Shown here: positions 46,382-57,594 of the stretch, in pieces
Layout of the letters: every line of letters begins with the position of its first letter
Numbering within the stretch: position 1 is the stretch's first letter
Source: Epiperipatus broadwayi
Taxonomy: Eukaryota; Onychophora; Udeonychophora; Euonychophora; Peripatidae
NCBI GenBank assembly: GCA_028023455.1
Contig: JAQFVV010006272.1
Coordinates: 3,019,127-3,083,126, forward strand
Length of the DNA stretch: 64,000 bases
Direction: 5' to 3'
Translations under genes and position numbers: made by a program
The notes under the pieces: generated by a model
Databases searched by the model: none
What the model was told of the DNA's origin: nothing
The model's input: the letters and a program-made list of their open reading frames with translations, nothing else

Positions 46382-48455
46382 AGATGTGGTATCACTATAC
46401 TGGTAATGACAGTAAAATAGAAAACCATATTTCATTACAATACTAGCCCAAAAATTAAAATTTTACTAAAATTCTATATCTAAGGATTTTATCTATTAAA
46501 AAAGAAATTTTTAGTAAAATTCAACAAGATACAAACAACTTATATACACAAAACAAAACAGCCCTTCCCATCCTTCATTTTAAAAACCAATGTCTTTAAA
46601 CATCAAAGGATATCTTCAAGGGGTCTTAAAAGAAGTTGATTTCTGAAGTGAATGACAGGAAGAACTATTTTGTTATATATATATATATGCGTGTGTGTGT
46701 GTGTGTGTGTTTGTGTGTGTTATTTGTATCTTATTGAATTACACTTGAAATGGTCAATTTATTAATAGTTGAAATCATTATCATGGAAGAATTTTAATAA
46801 AATTTTGTTTTTGGCTAGTATTGTATTATATGATTTTCTATTTTATTTTATGTATATATATATATATATGAAGTAATGAGAGTTCAGTGTGCATAAAGTA
46901 TACTTCAAAAAAGCAGCAGATGTTTTTAAAATGTATATTAATTTACAGCATAAAGACAGCTAGTGTTTACTCATAGTTACACTATGTCCAAATAATAATA
47001 CGATCATCACTAGCAATAGTTTACTTTTACTTTCTATTTCTTTTATACAATTCATTTTAGTATCTCATAAACTTTAATGACACTTTTATAAATAGTAATA
47101 CTATCATGTAGCCTTCAAAATTACAATCACTTACTTATAATAAATATTATGCATGTGTTATTTAATAATTTTATTGAGAATAAATGAAAACAGTACCATT
47201 TATCAATAATGAGAAAATTGCTACTGCTTGATGGTAATGCTTTTAGGCAAAAACGTTGTAGAAGTCATTCCAGCAAGTTTTTTTTTATTGGTGTCATTCC
47301 TAACAGTATGTCATCAGTATTTGAAGATCAAAGTCAAGTGATTTGTCTTTGAATAAGTATAGAAAAAAACAATATTTACAGCACATGCAACTGATAGATA
47401 CCTTCAAGTAAGTCCATTATTTATAATTAGATTTTTATGGTATATTAAAATGAATTCTCAGTAAATTATTTTAAATGTATTCTTCAGAAAATAAAATTAT
47501 TTATGTTTATAAAATAAAACTAAGTTTATCAAGTACATTTTTAAATATTAATTTGCAAAAAAAATTAGTCTATAAAATGTATATACTGTATATGATATTA
47601 CATGCAATGTATAAATGTGTGCATATATGAATAAAATTTTTAAATTCAATTATTAACATATTTTCTGTTTCATATTATAAAATAAATATTTGAAACATTA
47701 TTACATAATCTACTATTTGTTTTGTTTGGAAAGAAAGTCCTCCTAACCAGATCTCTTTTAGCTAGGATGTTGATTTTAATGAAAAAATGATCTGAGTTTT
47801 AGAAAAATAATTGGTCAGTAAGCAATCTTACTTATCATTTTATTCCAAAAAAAAAAAATTTAAATCATTTGAAATTATAATAAAAATTATTTTAAACTTA
47901 TATATTAAAATTTCCAAATTTATAAATATATTTAAAATTAATAACTTTAAAAATGTTTAGATTATTTTTTTATTTTGTAATAATTATTACATTTTCTCAG
48001 CTTTATTGTTATTATATACTAAATTTTAGTACATGTAGTGTTTAATTTTTATTATTACATAATTCAAAATTATATCTCCTAGACAAAGCATAAAAATATC
48101 AATATAGTATTGCAATAATCAATAGGACATATATATATATATATGTAAAAGTATCTTATTTTAAACAAACTAAGTTCAAATATTGGTCACTTTTCATGGA
48201 CATAGTTATGAAATGACTAAACAATCACCTAATTCTTAAATGAAGTTGTAAATTATGTAATAATTATTTAATGATTATAAAATAAATGTCAAATCTACCT
48301 TCACAAACAAAACACTTTTGTGGTTGTATTAATATGTATAGGAATTTTACATTATATCAAAATTTTTCATTCACTTAAGATTTTGTTCTTTAAGCTTCAT
48401 TTAGATCATCACTAGACTTTATTATTTTTAAATTGCTCTCTCTCTTTCTCTCTCT
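46382..48455. other. AT-rich spacer with dinucleotide tracts
   Basis: Includes (TA)n(GT)n at about 46675-46712, (TA)n near 46853-46869 and (CT)n(TA)n at 48437-48476. No gene recognised. Confidence 0.4.
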
Positions 48456-48627
48456 CTCTATATATATATATATATAATAACGTTTTCCATTTTGCTAGGC
48501 CTCTACACACTAATATAAATTGCGCGCGAGTTGATCAAGCTATGTCAAACAAGAAGAAAGTTGTATTTCTATTCTAAAAACATAGCTATATTTCCTGATC
48601 AACTCGGTCTATTAATAGTTGAGAATT

Positions 48628-48714
48628 ATGCTATCAACAAAATCAGCTTTTAATTTATTTAATATGGGCACCAGGACTTTTTATTCTAAAGAGTCCGCTG
48701 ACTTCGTCATATAA
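48628..48714 (+). pseudogene. Left-arm copy of exon-like ORF, broken
   Basis: ATG frame of 28 codons beginning MLSTKSAFNLFNMG then TRTFYSK, ended by a TAA; the right-arm copy stays open for 74 codons. Nucleotide similarity to the other arm continues past the stop to a consensus donor AAAG|GTAAGT at about 48831-48840. The N-terminus is basic, hydroxylated and lacks acidic residues for the first 20, like a mitochondrial targeting peptide. The gene is not recognised. Confidence 0.4.
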
Positions 48715-49806
48715 TGACTCGCAAATAAAAAAAGAAAAATACTTTTAAACTAATAGGTATTTCATCATACCGTAATGAGAATTTTTTTTTTTTAAGATTA
48801 TTATTCCTGGGCTTATTCAAACATATTGGCAAAGGTAAGTTACATTTTTAAATCTTATTAAACTAATAATAAATTTAATAATAAAAAATAATAATTATTA
48901 TTAATAATGTACAAATGAAAATTAAATTATTCTTCCGTATTTTTTTAATGTAATTAGAAAAAGTTAGAATTGGAGAGGACAAAAGACACATATTACCAAT
49001 CTAGATAAGAGAAAGTAGAAATATTTCAACTAATTAAAGATGGCAGAATTATGCTGAAAAAAATAAAGACTTTGTAACATAAATTTTATAAAGAATATAT
49101 AAGATTATCAACGTATATTTTGACAAACAAAAGATATGTGCAGAAGTCTGAAAACTGGACCTCTAGTATAAAATGGAGGGATTCAGTTGGAGGAACGTCT
49201 TGGTTTAGCTGATTTTCTTTTGTTTGGTTTTGGATTAAAGAATCCAGACCACTCTACGATGAAAAAGTTATTCATATGAGAGTAGACCGGAGCTTTAGCT
49301 GACATCATTACTGATGGACACCAGAGAAGCTTATGTGACTAGCCTATGAAACCAGCACCAAGATCAACTAATAATCAAAGGCCGTGAGCTCAATTCAATC
49401 CCGAAAAACTATGCATAGTTATCTACAACCATTGTGAATTCACTAAAACTTACCGGTAAGACTACTTATTCCTGATTGTGACAAAATTAAGCGTTTGCAA
49501 ACAAGTCTTAAAATAATCCCGATATAGACATTAATTTTCTTATTAAAGAGACTTTCGTTTAAATAATTTTATACAAGATCATGGAAATGAATTGTAATAA
49601 GTGAACATTATTAAATTACTTTATCCAACTGTTTTTTATAAATTGATTCATGTTCTTTCCAATTTAGTTAATTCGTAATTTAACTTACAAATATTTTTAG
49701 TTTGTTGGAATAAAAGAGATTTTACTTTTATCAACCTTTTTCATTGTGCATTATTAATAATAGTTATTAATTATTATTGAATTTATTAATATTATTTTAG
49801 TGATGT

Positions 49807-50031
49807 TTAAATATATAATTTACCTTTGCCAATGTATTTAATAAATTCCAGCAATAATAATATTTTAAAAAAACAATTCTCGTTACGGTATGATGCAATA
49901 CCAATTAGTTTAAAAGTATTTTCTTTTTTTATTTGTGAGACGTGCTGGTGACAGATTTCAGCGGTCTCTTTAGAATAAAAGGACCTGGCACCCACATTGA
50001 ATAAATTAAAAGCTGATCTCGTTAATAGCAT
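49807..50031 (-). pseudogene. Right-arm copy of exon-like ORF, possibly mitochondrial-precursor first exon
   Basis: From the ATG at 50031 the frame runs 74 codons: MLLTRSAFNLFNVG, ARSFYSKETAE, then HVSQIKKENTFKLIGIASYR. A donor-like AAAG|GTAAAT follows at about 49827-49818, so the real coding part may stop at residue 69. The start resembles a mitochondrial presequence (arginines, serines, an amphipathic FNLF stretch, then an R-S-F-Y site). The protein was not recognised. Two diverged copies with the reading frame better kept in one suggest a captured or duplicated host 5' exon, now probably dead. Confidence 0.4.
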
Positions 50032-50204
50032 AATTCTCAACAATAAATAGGCTGAGTTTGATCAGGAAATATAGTTATGTTTTTTAGAAATAGAAATACA
50101 ACTTTCTTCTTTTTGATATAACTTGATCAACTCGCGTGCAGTTTATATCAGCATGTAGAGGCCTAGCAAAATGGAAACCGTTATAATATATATATATATT
50201 AATA

Positions 50205-50225
50205 ATATAAAGTCAGATGTCACAT

Positions 50226-50257
<32 letters not shown>

Positions 50258-51328
50258 GCTTGCATTTACAAATATGTAAAATTAAGAGCATGCATTATAA
50301 TAATAAGTTCTACACAAGCTTCTTTTTAAAATTTTTTTATGATAAATGCTACTATGAGAGAAGGCATTCAAATCATCTTTATCTAGGATTGTCTCCATCC
50401 CCAGACTCGTTTCAAGCTATGGCTCTTTTCAGTGAGGAATTAAGACACCAGACTCAAAAAACCAACTTAAGCTAAGCATTTATCTAATAGTTAACTGTCA
50501 AGAAGAAGATCTGAAACTTTTAGACATGTACATGTCTTTAAAATCAGCTCTCTAACTGGAAAAAATCATATGGGCCTCAACTTGATTTAGATACTCTATA
50601 TATTAATAGGATTAGCCATTTATTTTAGCCAAAGCCCCAACAGCAAAATAATAATAGTAATAATATAAAGTCAAATATCACATGACTTATATATTTAGTC
50701 TGCATGCTAATAAGCTCTAAACAAGCTTTTTTTAAATATTTTTATGATAAATGCTACTATAAGAGAGACATTCAAATCATCTTTACCTAGAATTGTCCCC
50801 ATTCCCAGACCGTTTTCGAGCTATGGCTCTCTTCAGTGAGGAACTCTTAATTTTACATATTCTTAAATTCAAGCTATATATATATATATATATATATATA
50901 AGTCCTATGACATCTGATTTTATATTATTACTATTATTATTTTGCTGTTGGGACTTTGGTTGAATTAAATGTCTAAGCCTATTCATATAAGAAGTATCTG
51001 AATTAAGTTTAGTCCTATATGATTTTTTCAGTTGGAGAACTGACTTTAAAAACATATAGATGTTTAAAAGGAGAGCTGCCTTTAAAGACATATAGATGTC
51101 TAAAAGTTTCAGATCTTCTTCTTGATAGTTAACTATGAGATAAATGCTTAGCTTGAATTGTTTTTTTAAATCTGGTGTCTTAGCTCCTCACTAAAGAGAG
51201 CCATAGCTTGAAACACGTCTGGGGGTGGAGACAATCTTAGATAAAGATGATTTGAATGCCTTCTCTCATAGTAGCATTTATCATAAAAAATTTAAAAAAA
51301 GACTTGTTTAGAACTTATTAGCACACTC

Positions 51329-51335
<7 letters not shown>
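50205..51335. repeat. Foldback element P2 with three copies of a conserved core
   Basis: 50272-50685 is inverted at about 50905-51335, and a partial direct copy (50690-50860) sits between. Landmarks are AGCATTTATCTNATAGTTAA, AAGAAGATCTGAAACTTTTA, GACATNTANATGTCTTTAAA and CAGCAAAATAATAATAGTAA. The core CCCAGAC-CGTTT with AAGCTATGGCTCT and CAGTGAGGA occurs at about 50401, 50804 and, inverted, about 51185-51230. The elements are separated by ATAAAGTCANATNTCACATG words and (TA)n tracts. No coding capacity. Same core as P1 and as the right end of the window. Confidence 0.8.

Positions 51336-51389
<54 letters not shown>
51336..51389. repeat. (TA)n microsatellite
   Basis: TA dinucleotides with one TT interruption, between inverted repeats P2 and IR3. 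Similar shorter tracts lie at 50229-50258 and 50873-50900. Confidence 0.9.
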
Positions 51390-51390
<1 letters not shown>

Positions 51391-51454
51391 CATGCTACAC
51401 GTGCATGTATGAGTTTGCATGTAAGTGCATATATATAAAATCTTTGGGTGGCTA

Positions 51455-52335
51455 AATCATGTATTATTTTAGTTAAATTCCTGATATTTTGATATTATTC
51501 ATCATTATCAAGTTTAAGGTCTTAATGAAGAACTGTTAAAAGCCTTGTACAATATCAAGATTGATAGTGAAATAAAGAATAAACATTTTTATATATGATG
51601 GATGGGTGATTATTAAGAATTTATGTCTTAACAAAATGTTTTATTTTCTTCAGTTTTAAAATTAATTGATTTCAAGTTGATTTTAGATGAAAGAAATAAA
51701 ATAAGTGGGCTCCACAAGGCTAGGGTATGTTATACATCGTCATGCTTATTTAAATCACTTGGTCTTTTTAATATTTCAGTAAACTCTGTCATGGTTCTCA
51801 AATTATACTTTTTCCAAATTATAAAATATTTTAGCATAAGTCAATCCAATAGATGAACTGATGTTAGAATTAGGGAACCTAAAATTGCCTTCAATCAAAA
51901 GTTAAATACATCAGCTTTTACTTCATATTTTTAAAAAATTGATCACATACCTGGTTTTGATAATGTTAAAATATTTGCTAATTTGGAAGAGAATAATTTG
52001 AAAACCATTAGAAAATTTATTGATGTATTAAAAAGAACAAGTGTTTTAAATAAACATGATGAAGCACAACATTCCCAGTTTGTGGCGACCACTTATTTTA
52101 TCTTTCTTGAAATCAATTAATTGTAAAACTGAAGAAAATAAAACATTTTGTTAATCCATATATTCTGAATAATCACCCATCCATCATATATAAAAATGAT
52201 TTTTCTTTATTTTAAGCTCAATCTTATTACTACTTAAGACCTAACAGTTCTTTATTACGACCTTAACAATGACAATGATGAATGATATTTCATCACAAAA
52301 TCAGGAATTTATGCAAAATAATGCATGGTTTAAAA
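51455..52335. repeat. Inverted repeat IR3 around a Penelope-like fragment
   Basis: Arms of about 250-270 bp (51455-51720 and 52090-52335) share TTTTATATATGATGGATGGG, TGATTATT, AACAAAATGTTTTATTTTCT and TCAGTTTTA plus ATTAATTGATTTCAAG. The 370-base centre has a short frame resembling a GIY-YIG endonuclease tail. Penelope-like elements often carry inverted or tandem terminal repeats, so the arms could be those of a deleted element. Confidence 0.65.
51945..52085 (+). pseudogene. Possible Penelope-like endonuclease tail
   Basis: Translation gives DHIPGFDNVKIFANLEEN, then LKTIRKFIDVLKR, then LNKHDEA. This resembles the end of Penelope-like GIY-YIG domains (H-I-F--VKI-A-EEN--KR-I-E-I-I, then LN-DEG). 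No catalytic GIY or YIG motif is present, so the assignment is tentative. It is stopless over this short span. Confidence 0.4.
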
Positions 52336-53354
52336 CAAAAACCGATTTTATTTATATCATGTAACTGTGAAAATATTAAATTATATATATATATAGTTTG
52401 TGCATGCTTATGCTAGAATTCAAACTTGTAGATGTATATACTTCTATTATTTGTCTCACTGGTAATGTACTGAAAAGCAAAAATAATAGCCTCTTTAAAA
52501 TCTATTGAGATTTTATAAAATTCAATTCAATGTTAATGTGCACTTAGATTCAATAATTTTTTTGCGTATTTAAAAATATAATTTTGTAATTGAATGATCA
52601 TTTGAATTTTTGGAACCTTTCTGTATGTGTATTTCAATATTTATACAATCTGTATATATATTGTAACAGTCTTACTTAAAATTTTGATTTAGTAGTTCTA
52701 CAACCTGACTATGAGATAAGATGAGAAGAAAAAAAATGGAATGTGAGCAAGATATATGGGATTTAACTAGTTATGCATTCAAAGATGCATGTTTTGTAGA
52801 AAATTAATTTTTTCTAGACAAATACATGTATAATAAATTCTAAGAATACAGAATCTGGAAAATGGTATGAACAAATTCTAATATTACTCATACTGATTAA
52901 TTGTAATAATCATAATAAAGTAACATGATAATGTAATAAAAAATGGGGTTATTCTTATTCTTCGTTATTCTCTAGTAGTCTATTCTTGAATAATTAGTTA
53001 CATCCTTGGTTCATACTTCATGATCACTAACATACTAAATAATAAATTATCTGGTCAAATCAGCACAATGGGTGAATCTTCTAAAAATTTCTATTTATGC
53101 ATTTTCCTTATAAAAAATATTTTTTTTATATATTTATCTATGCTATCATTTAAATGTATTTTCATAAAGGCTATTATATCTTATAATTGATCATTTTTAT
53201 TCTCTATTTACAGTCAGTTGTGATTATATAACATTTTATCTATAATGATTAATTGTTCAATTCTAAAAATATCAGAATATAGAATTAAATATAAAATTGT
53301 ACTATCTGTTAAATATTTTTTTCAATTCTCAGAGGTGTATGAAGTATATGTGTG

Positions 53355-53356
<2 letters not shown>
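52336..53356. other. AT-rich spacer
   Basis: No gene recognised. Confidence 0.4.

Positions 53357-53425
<69 letters not shown>
53357..53425. repeat. (AT)n microsatellite, 69 bp
   Basis: Uninterrupted AT dinucleotides. The tyrosine/isoleucine frame through it is an artefact. Confidence 0.95.
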
Positions 53426-53428
<3 letters not shown>

Positions 53429-53837
53429 AACATAATTAAATGAATCAAAAAAAAATATAAGATATTACCTGAGTAGTCCATAGAATGATCATAACACTTA
53501 AAATAACTTGGATTTCTTAAGTAAACACTATCTCAATAATTATAAGCAAATTGTAACATAAATAAATGAGTTCAAATAGAAGTAACTAAGTAAAGGTTCA
53601 AAAATTAAATGATGATCAAAAGATATAATATCTGAGTAAAGGTTCAAAATATAACACTATCAAGAATTATAGGCGAATTATTAGCAAATTATTATAGCAA
53701 TGTATTATATGAAATCACGTGAAGTGAGTACACTAGTAATTCAATAAAATATAACTCAGGTATACAGGCAGTAGGTTTTATCCACTTTCATTTCTTGGTT
53801 TGATGTTAAGTGCATGTTTAAACAAATACTAAGTGAA

Positions 53838-53925
53838 TATGGTCTAGCAGGGCGCCACTAGATTATCTGAATCTAGACACGGTTATATCTAATAACCTTT
53901 TACATGTACCGGGTTTGAATCCCTT
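53838..53925 (+). other. tRNA-like / primer-site-like motif with internal hairpin
   Basis: TGGTCTAGCAGG at 53840-53851 fits an RNA polymerase III A box, and GGGTTTGAATCCC at 53911-53923 fits a B box, but they are about 60 bases apart, more than in a simple tRNA. Between them, CTAGATTATCTGAATCTAG forms a stem, preceded by GGGCGCCA, the reverse complement of a Lys-type primer binding site. The GGGCGCCA-plus-stem part resembles 15446-15473. It could be a SINE head or a retroelement junction. Confidence 0.4.
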
Positions 53926-56900
53926 TTTGGTACTTTATTTCTAATAAAAAATGAGAGATTTTGCTTTTTGAGCCATATCACTATAAGCACTAATAGTTAG
54001 GTAAAAGTAAAACATCTTTAAACCAAAGTGGAGTTCATTGAACATAAATCATTTCTCAGATCTTAACATAACAAATGTGTTTCAATATTTTATAAGTTCA
54101 CTAGCTCAGATTATATATAACTAATTTAGGATGGCAATTCACTCATCCTTGCATGAAATAGATGATGGGATGTGGTTATAATAATACTAAGAGATCACTA
54201 AATATTATAAAATCAATATTTATTTATGGCCTTTAAACAGTTAAACAGCTCATTAATTAAAACGTTGATGACGATGATGATGATGATAATAATAACAATA
54301 ATGACAAGGGTTTCAACTACAGCTCTAGGACTAAGCCTAAACATAAAACTAAATTTTATAAAGAAATTCATAATTATTGCTTAATTTTAGCATATTTACT
54401 TATATCTTAAATAACTAATATTCAACCATTGATGATGATGAATAATCACACTTAACAAAGACTACACTTAATGAAATATATACGCCTCATTTAATAAAAC
54501 AAACTAATATTTATTACTACATTTCTAACATATACATAAAAATTTCTAGATAAATATGAAAATTGACATGAATAACAATAATAATTGATTATATAACAAT
54601 CCTCAGATTAATTTTAAGTTCTTCCCCCTTTCCCTTCAAATGTATTTTGTATTAAGTTGGACGTCACATTAACCATGATTTTCACTCCATGAGAAAAGTA
54701 TTAAAAAAAAATTTTATCTGCTCATTAGCACACATACTTTAAAAATCCAACATGTAAATAGAATGTAAAAAAAAAATGTTAGTAAAATTGAAAGAGCAAG
54801 TTTTTAGAAAAGAGTTTTAAATTATTTTCTCCCCCCTCTCTTCTACCTCTGAAATGCTATACTTAACTTGAAACAAAATAATCTAATATTCCAATACTAC
54901 TCATTATTTCACATTCAGTCACAATTATACACATATAAAATATCATTATGTATGTGCGTGTTTTATCCCATAATAACAAAATATTATTAAAAACCAAAAT
55001 AATAATAATATATCAGTTAAAACTAAAATCATAACACCATAAAAAAAAATTGTTTTACACATTAATATTGTAAAATTAATAAACAAATAATTTTCATACT
55101 TTCAAGGTCATTTATGAAGCTCAAAGTTATTATTAGTAAGACATTCTTGTTTTAATCGATCTGAATAGTCTTTAAAAGTTCTTTAAATAAAAATATACCA
55201 CTTTATTGCTAAAATGTTTATTAAGACTGATATCCTAAAGAAAATAGATATAAAAAGTCATATTACCGATCTTTTGTTTGTGGCGAATTTCCAAGGGTTC
55301 AAACTTGTCTTGTATAATGTCTATATTCTGCAGCTATTATTTCCGTTTTACTGGGAACAATCTCTTTCTTGAGGTGGATAACTATTTAATGATGATGACT
55401 CTATTGAGGTTATTTGCTTTAGTGGACAATTTGGAAATCATTATATTAATTTTTCTTCTCTTCCTGTCAAGCATGTGGATGAAATACAGCAGTTGTTTTC
55501 ACATTTATAAATTTTCTTGAGTTTAAAATCAGTTGTTGGAACAATTAATTGGACTTGATGATTAATATTTATCAGTAGATTAATTCATCTTCTTTGAATG
55601 CAGGTGAATGCTTTCTTCCTTCTATTAAAAACATCTTATTTATCTGGTCAGTTGAAAGGTGTAGAATATTATTTAGACACATCTTTTCTTTCCTATGTGA
55701 TGTGCAGCTTCCCCAGATGGTCCAGCAAATGGGACATACATATAATTTTTCTAGCAAGCCATTTCTTATATTTTCAACATTCAATATTATAGTTTAATAA
55801 TCTGAATCAATCACAATAATAATATTATAATTCAAGACAGCTTTTTATATCCAATTTTTAGCTAACTTAACCAATCAGAGATAGCATCACTTGCTATTTT
55901 TGGACAAATTTGTTTTAATTAGATCTCTAATTTATTTTCAACTATATTATTTTTCAACTGAAAAGTTTAATCCTTTTTCCAGACACTTTTGTTTTAAAAA
56001 AAAAATAGACTCAATTCTTATTTCCTTTCTTTTGTTTTTTTTTCTTTTTTAACATCCAGGTAACACTTCAAATCTTTGAGCTTCCTTCTTTAGATCTTGA
56101 TAAGACAAATTCAATTTTTAGAGTTCTCACCCATTATAAGCTCCCAAAGTGAAACAATCATTTACAAAAAAAAATTGCTACAAAGATCGATATCTGATTA
56201 AACAGATTTCCTCTTTTAACAAAAAATTGTACAAAAAAAAATAATTTGACAGATTTAATACTTCCTTTTCTTTCAATATTTAGGAAATGTAAATTTTTGT
56301 ATGTAATGTACACACATCCTTCATTCTTTCAAATCATTCATAAACTATCCTTAAATAATATGATTGCTAGCTTAGTAATTATAACCCAATTGTTTAATTA
56401 AGTCTGTAACTTTTAAATCCCAATTATAATTAAAGAAAAGCAAAATAAAAGTATAGAATAAAATATTAGAATTGATCAAGCATAGCTTAGTTTTAAAGAA
56501 AGTTAAAATGTTTAATATTTGAAATATAAAAACAATTAAATAATATACACATACATTGCCTATATGTATGCATTATAACTTTGCTTTTTAAAGAAAAATT
56601 AAATATTGAATAGTTTAAATGTGTGTATTACCTTTCTATCAACACACAAACAAGTAAAGCATGTAATTGTTGACCCATTCTTTCTCTGTTTAAAGCTTTT
56701 AGAACTGGACCTTGTAGGGTTTAAACTTGGATGCCCTACAGCTTCATTTATGATTATATAAAAATGTGATGATGATTTTGTTTTACACTTTCTTACATGC
56801 ACATTACTATAAATTTAGCTAGTGACTAAATTGTAATGGCACAATATATATATATAATCTAAGGATTTACGGATTTATGGGTGTAAAAATATTTTATTAT

Positions 56901-57087
56901 AAAAATAGTAGTTTAACATTATAAGTTTTTTTCTTTTATAGGGTGCATTAATCAGTGATAAAAGACTAAATTAAATCAAAATTTTAAAAATAATATTATA
57001 CATTTAAAAACACTTCTGTAGAAACACACACAAAATCCCATATCCTACATGCCCCTAGATTTGTTCTTAGACATGAACACACAATAA
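53926..57087. other. AT-rich spacer with minor repeats and unassigned short frames
   Basis: A GAT/GATGAT array lies at 54265-54305, possibly an orphan RTE tail. Frames at 55278-55520, 55572-55797 and 56599-56802 (minus) are slightly more complex than background; the region near 55600 has an acceptor-like TTCTTTGAATGCAG and 56630 a donor-like AAAG|GTAATA on the minus strand, but no protein family is recognised and host exons cannot be claimed. Confidence 0.3.
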
Positions 57088-57089
57088 TA

Positions 57090-57594
57090 TGAGGTGTGAC
57101 AATTTAATTCCCAGAATGGACCCCTCCCCAAGAATTTATTGAATAAGGAACAAACAATCGACCAACAAGATTTAAAAGTACTTCAGAGATTATGAGATTC
57201 TATTCTAAAAAGTCCGTAAATGTGACTTAACAAGTGGATCATTCATTGTAACAATGTGTCAAGTCAAAAAGTTGCTCATAGGGAGAGTTGTTTTGACCAA
57301 AAACTCAAATATACAATTAGACCATTCTGCCTATTTATCTGACTTAGCTCTTTGTGATTTTTGATTATTTTCAAAATTAAAAATAATGCTGAAAGTAGGA
57401 ATATTTTCTACTATAATTAATATCCAAAAGAATGTGAGATAACTGCTCAATAGAATTCCTGAAAATGAATTTCAGGTTCCAAAAATGGGAATTGCATCTT
57501 AATCAGTGTATGAAGGCGACAGCCACCACTAGTGTACTATTCCACATGTATATTGTATTAAGGTGTATTCTGGGAATTAAATGGTTACACAGAT
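57090..57594 (+). mobile_element. Mariner-type DNA transposon, internally deleted
   Basis: Terminal inverted repeats of about 33 bp (left TGAGGTGTGACAATTTAATT onward, right complementary with about 9 differences) share the block ATTTAATTCCCAGAAT. Both ends abut TA (57088-57089 and 57595-57596), the target of mariner insertion. At 505 bp it is under half the usual 1.3 kb. The transposase end is readable: LTKNSNIQLDHSAYLSDLAL and CDF at about 57296-57364, the YSPDLAPCDF signature altered, then a stop. The N-terminal DNA-binding region and the first catalytic aspartates are gone. Moved only with help, now inert. Confidence 0.8.

Larger units (their letters stand above)
48460..50200. repeat. Inverted repeat IR1, arms of about 395 bp duplicating an exon-like sequence
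   Basis: 48460-48855 and 49805-50200 are inverted copies, differing by roughly 10-15% by eye. From the outside in, each arm has a (TA)n tract, AACG(G)TTTTCCATTTTGCT-type sequence (variant in the other arm), AGGCCTCTACA, a GCGAGTTGATCAA word, then an ATG frame and a splice-donor-like AAAGGTAA(G/A)T. The 950-base centre is AT-rich except 49140-49490, which has a TATAAAAT word at 49167 but no recognised gene. Confidence 0.75.

Noticed and set aside
49160-49190. TATAAAAT followed by TCAGTT as a promoter in the centre of IR1
   Set aside because: Spacing of about 18 bases is too short for a TATA/initiator pair.
48460-52335. Idea that the palindromes are foldback sequencing artefacts
   Set aside because: Arms differ by roughly 10% or more by eye, whereas artefactual foldbacks would be nearly identical.
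53245-53430. 61-codon frame ending in a Y-I run
   Set aside because: Read-through of an (AT)n tract; no motif before it.
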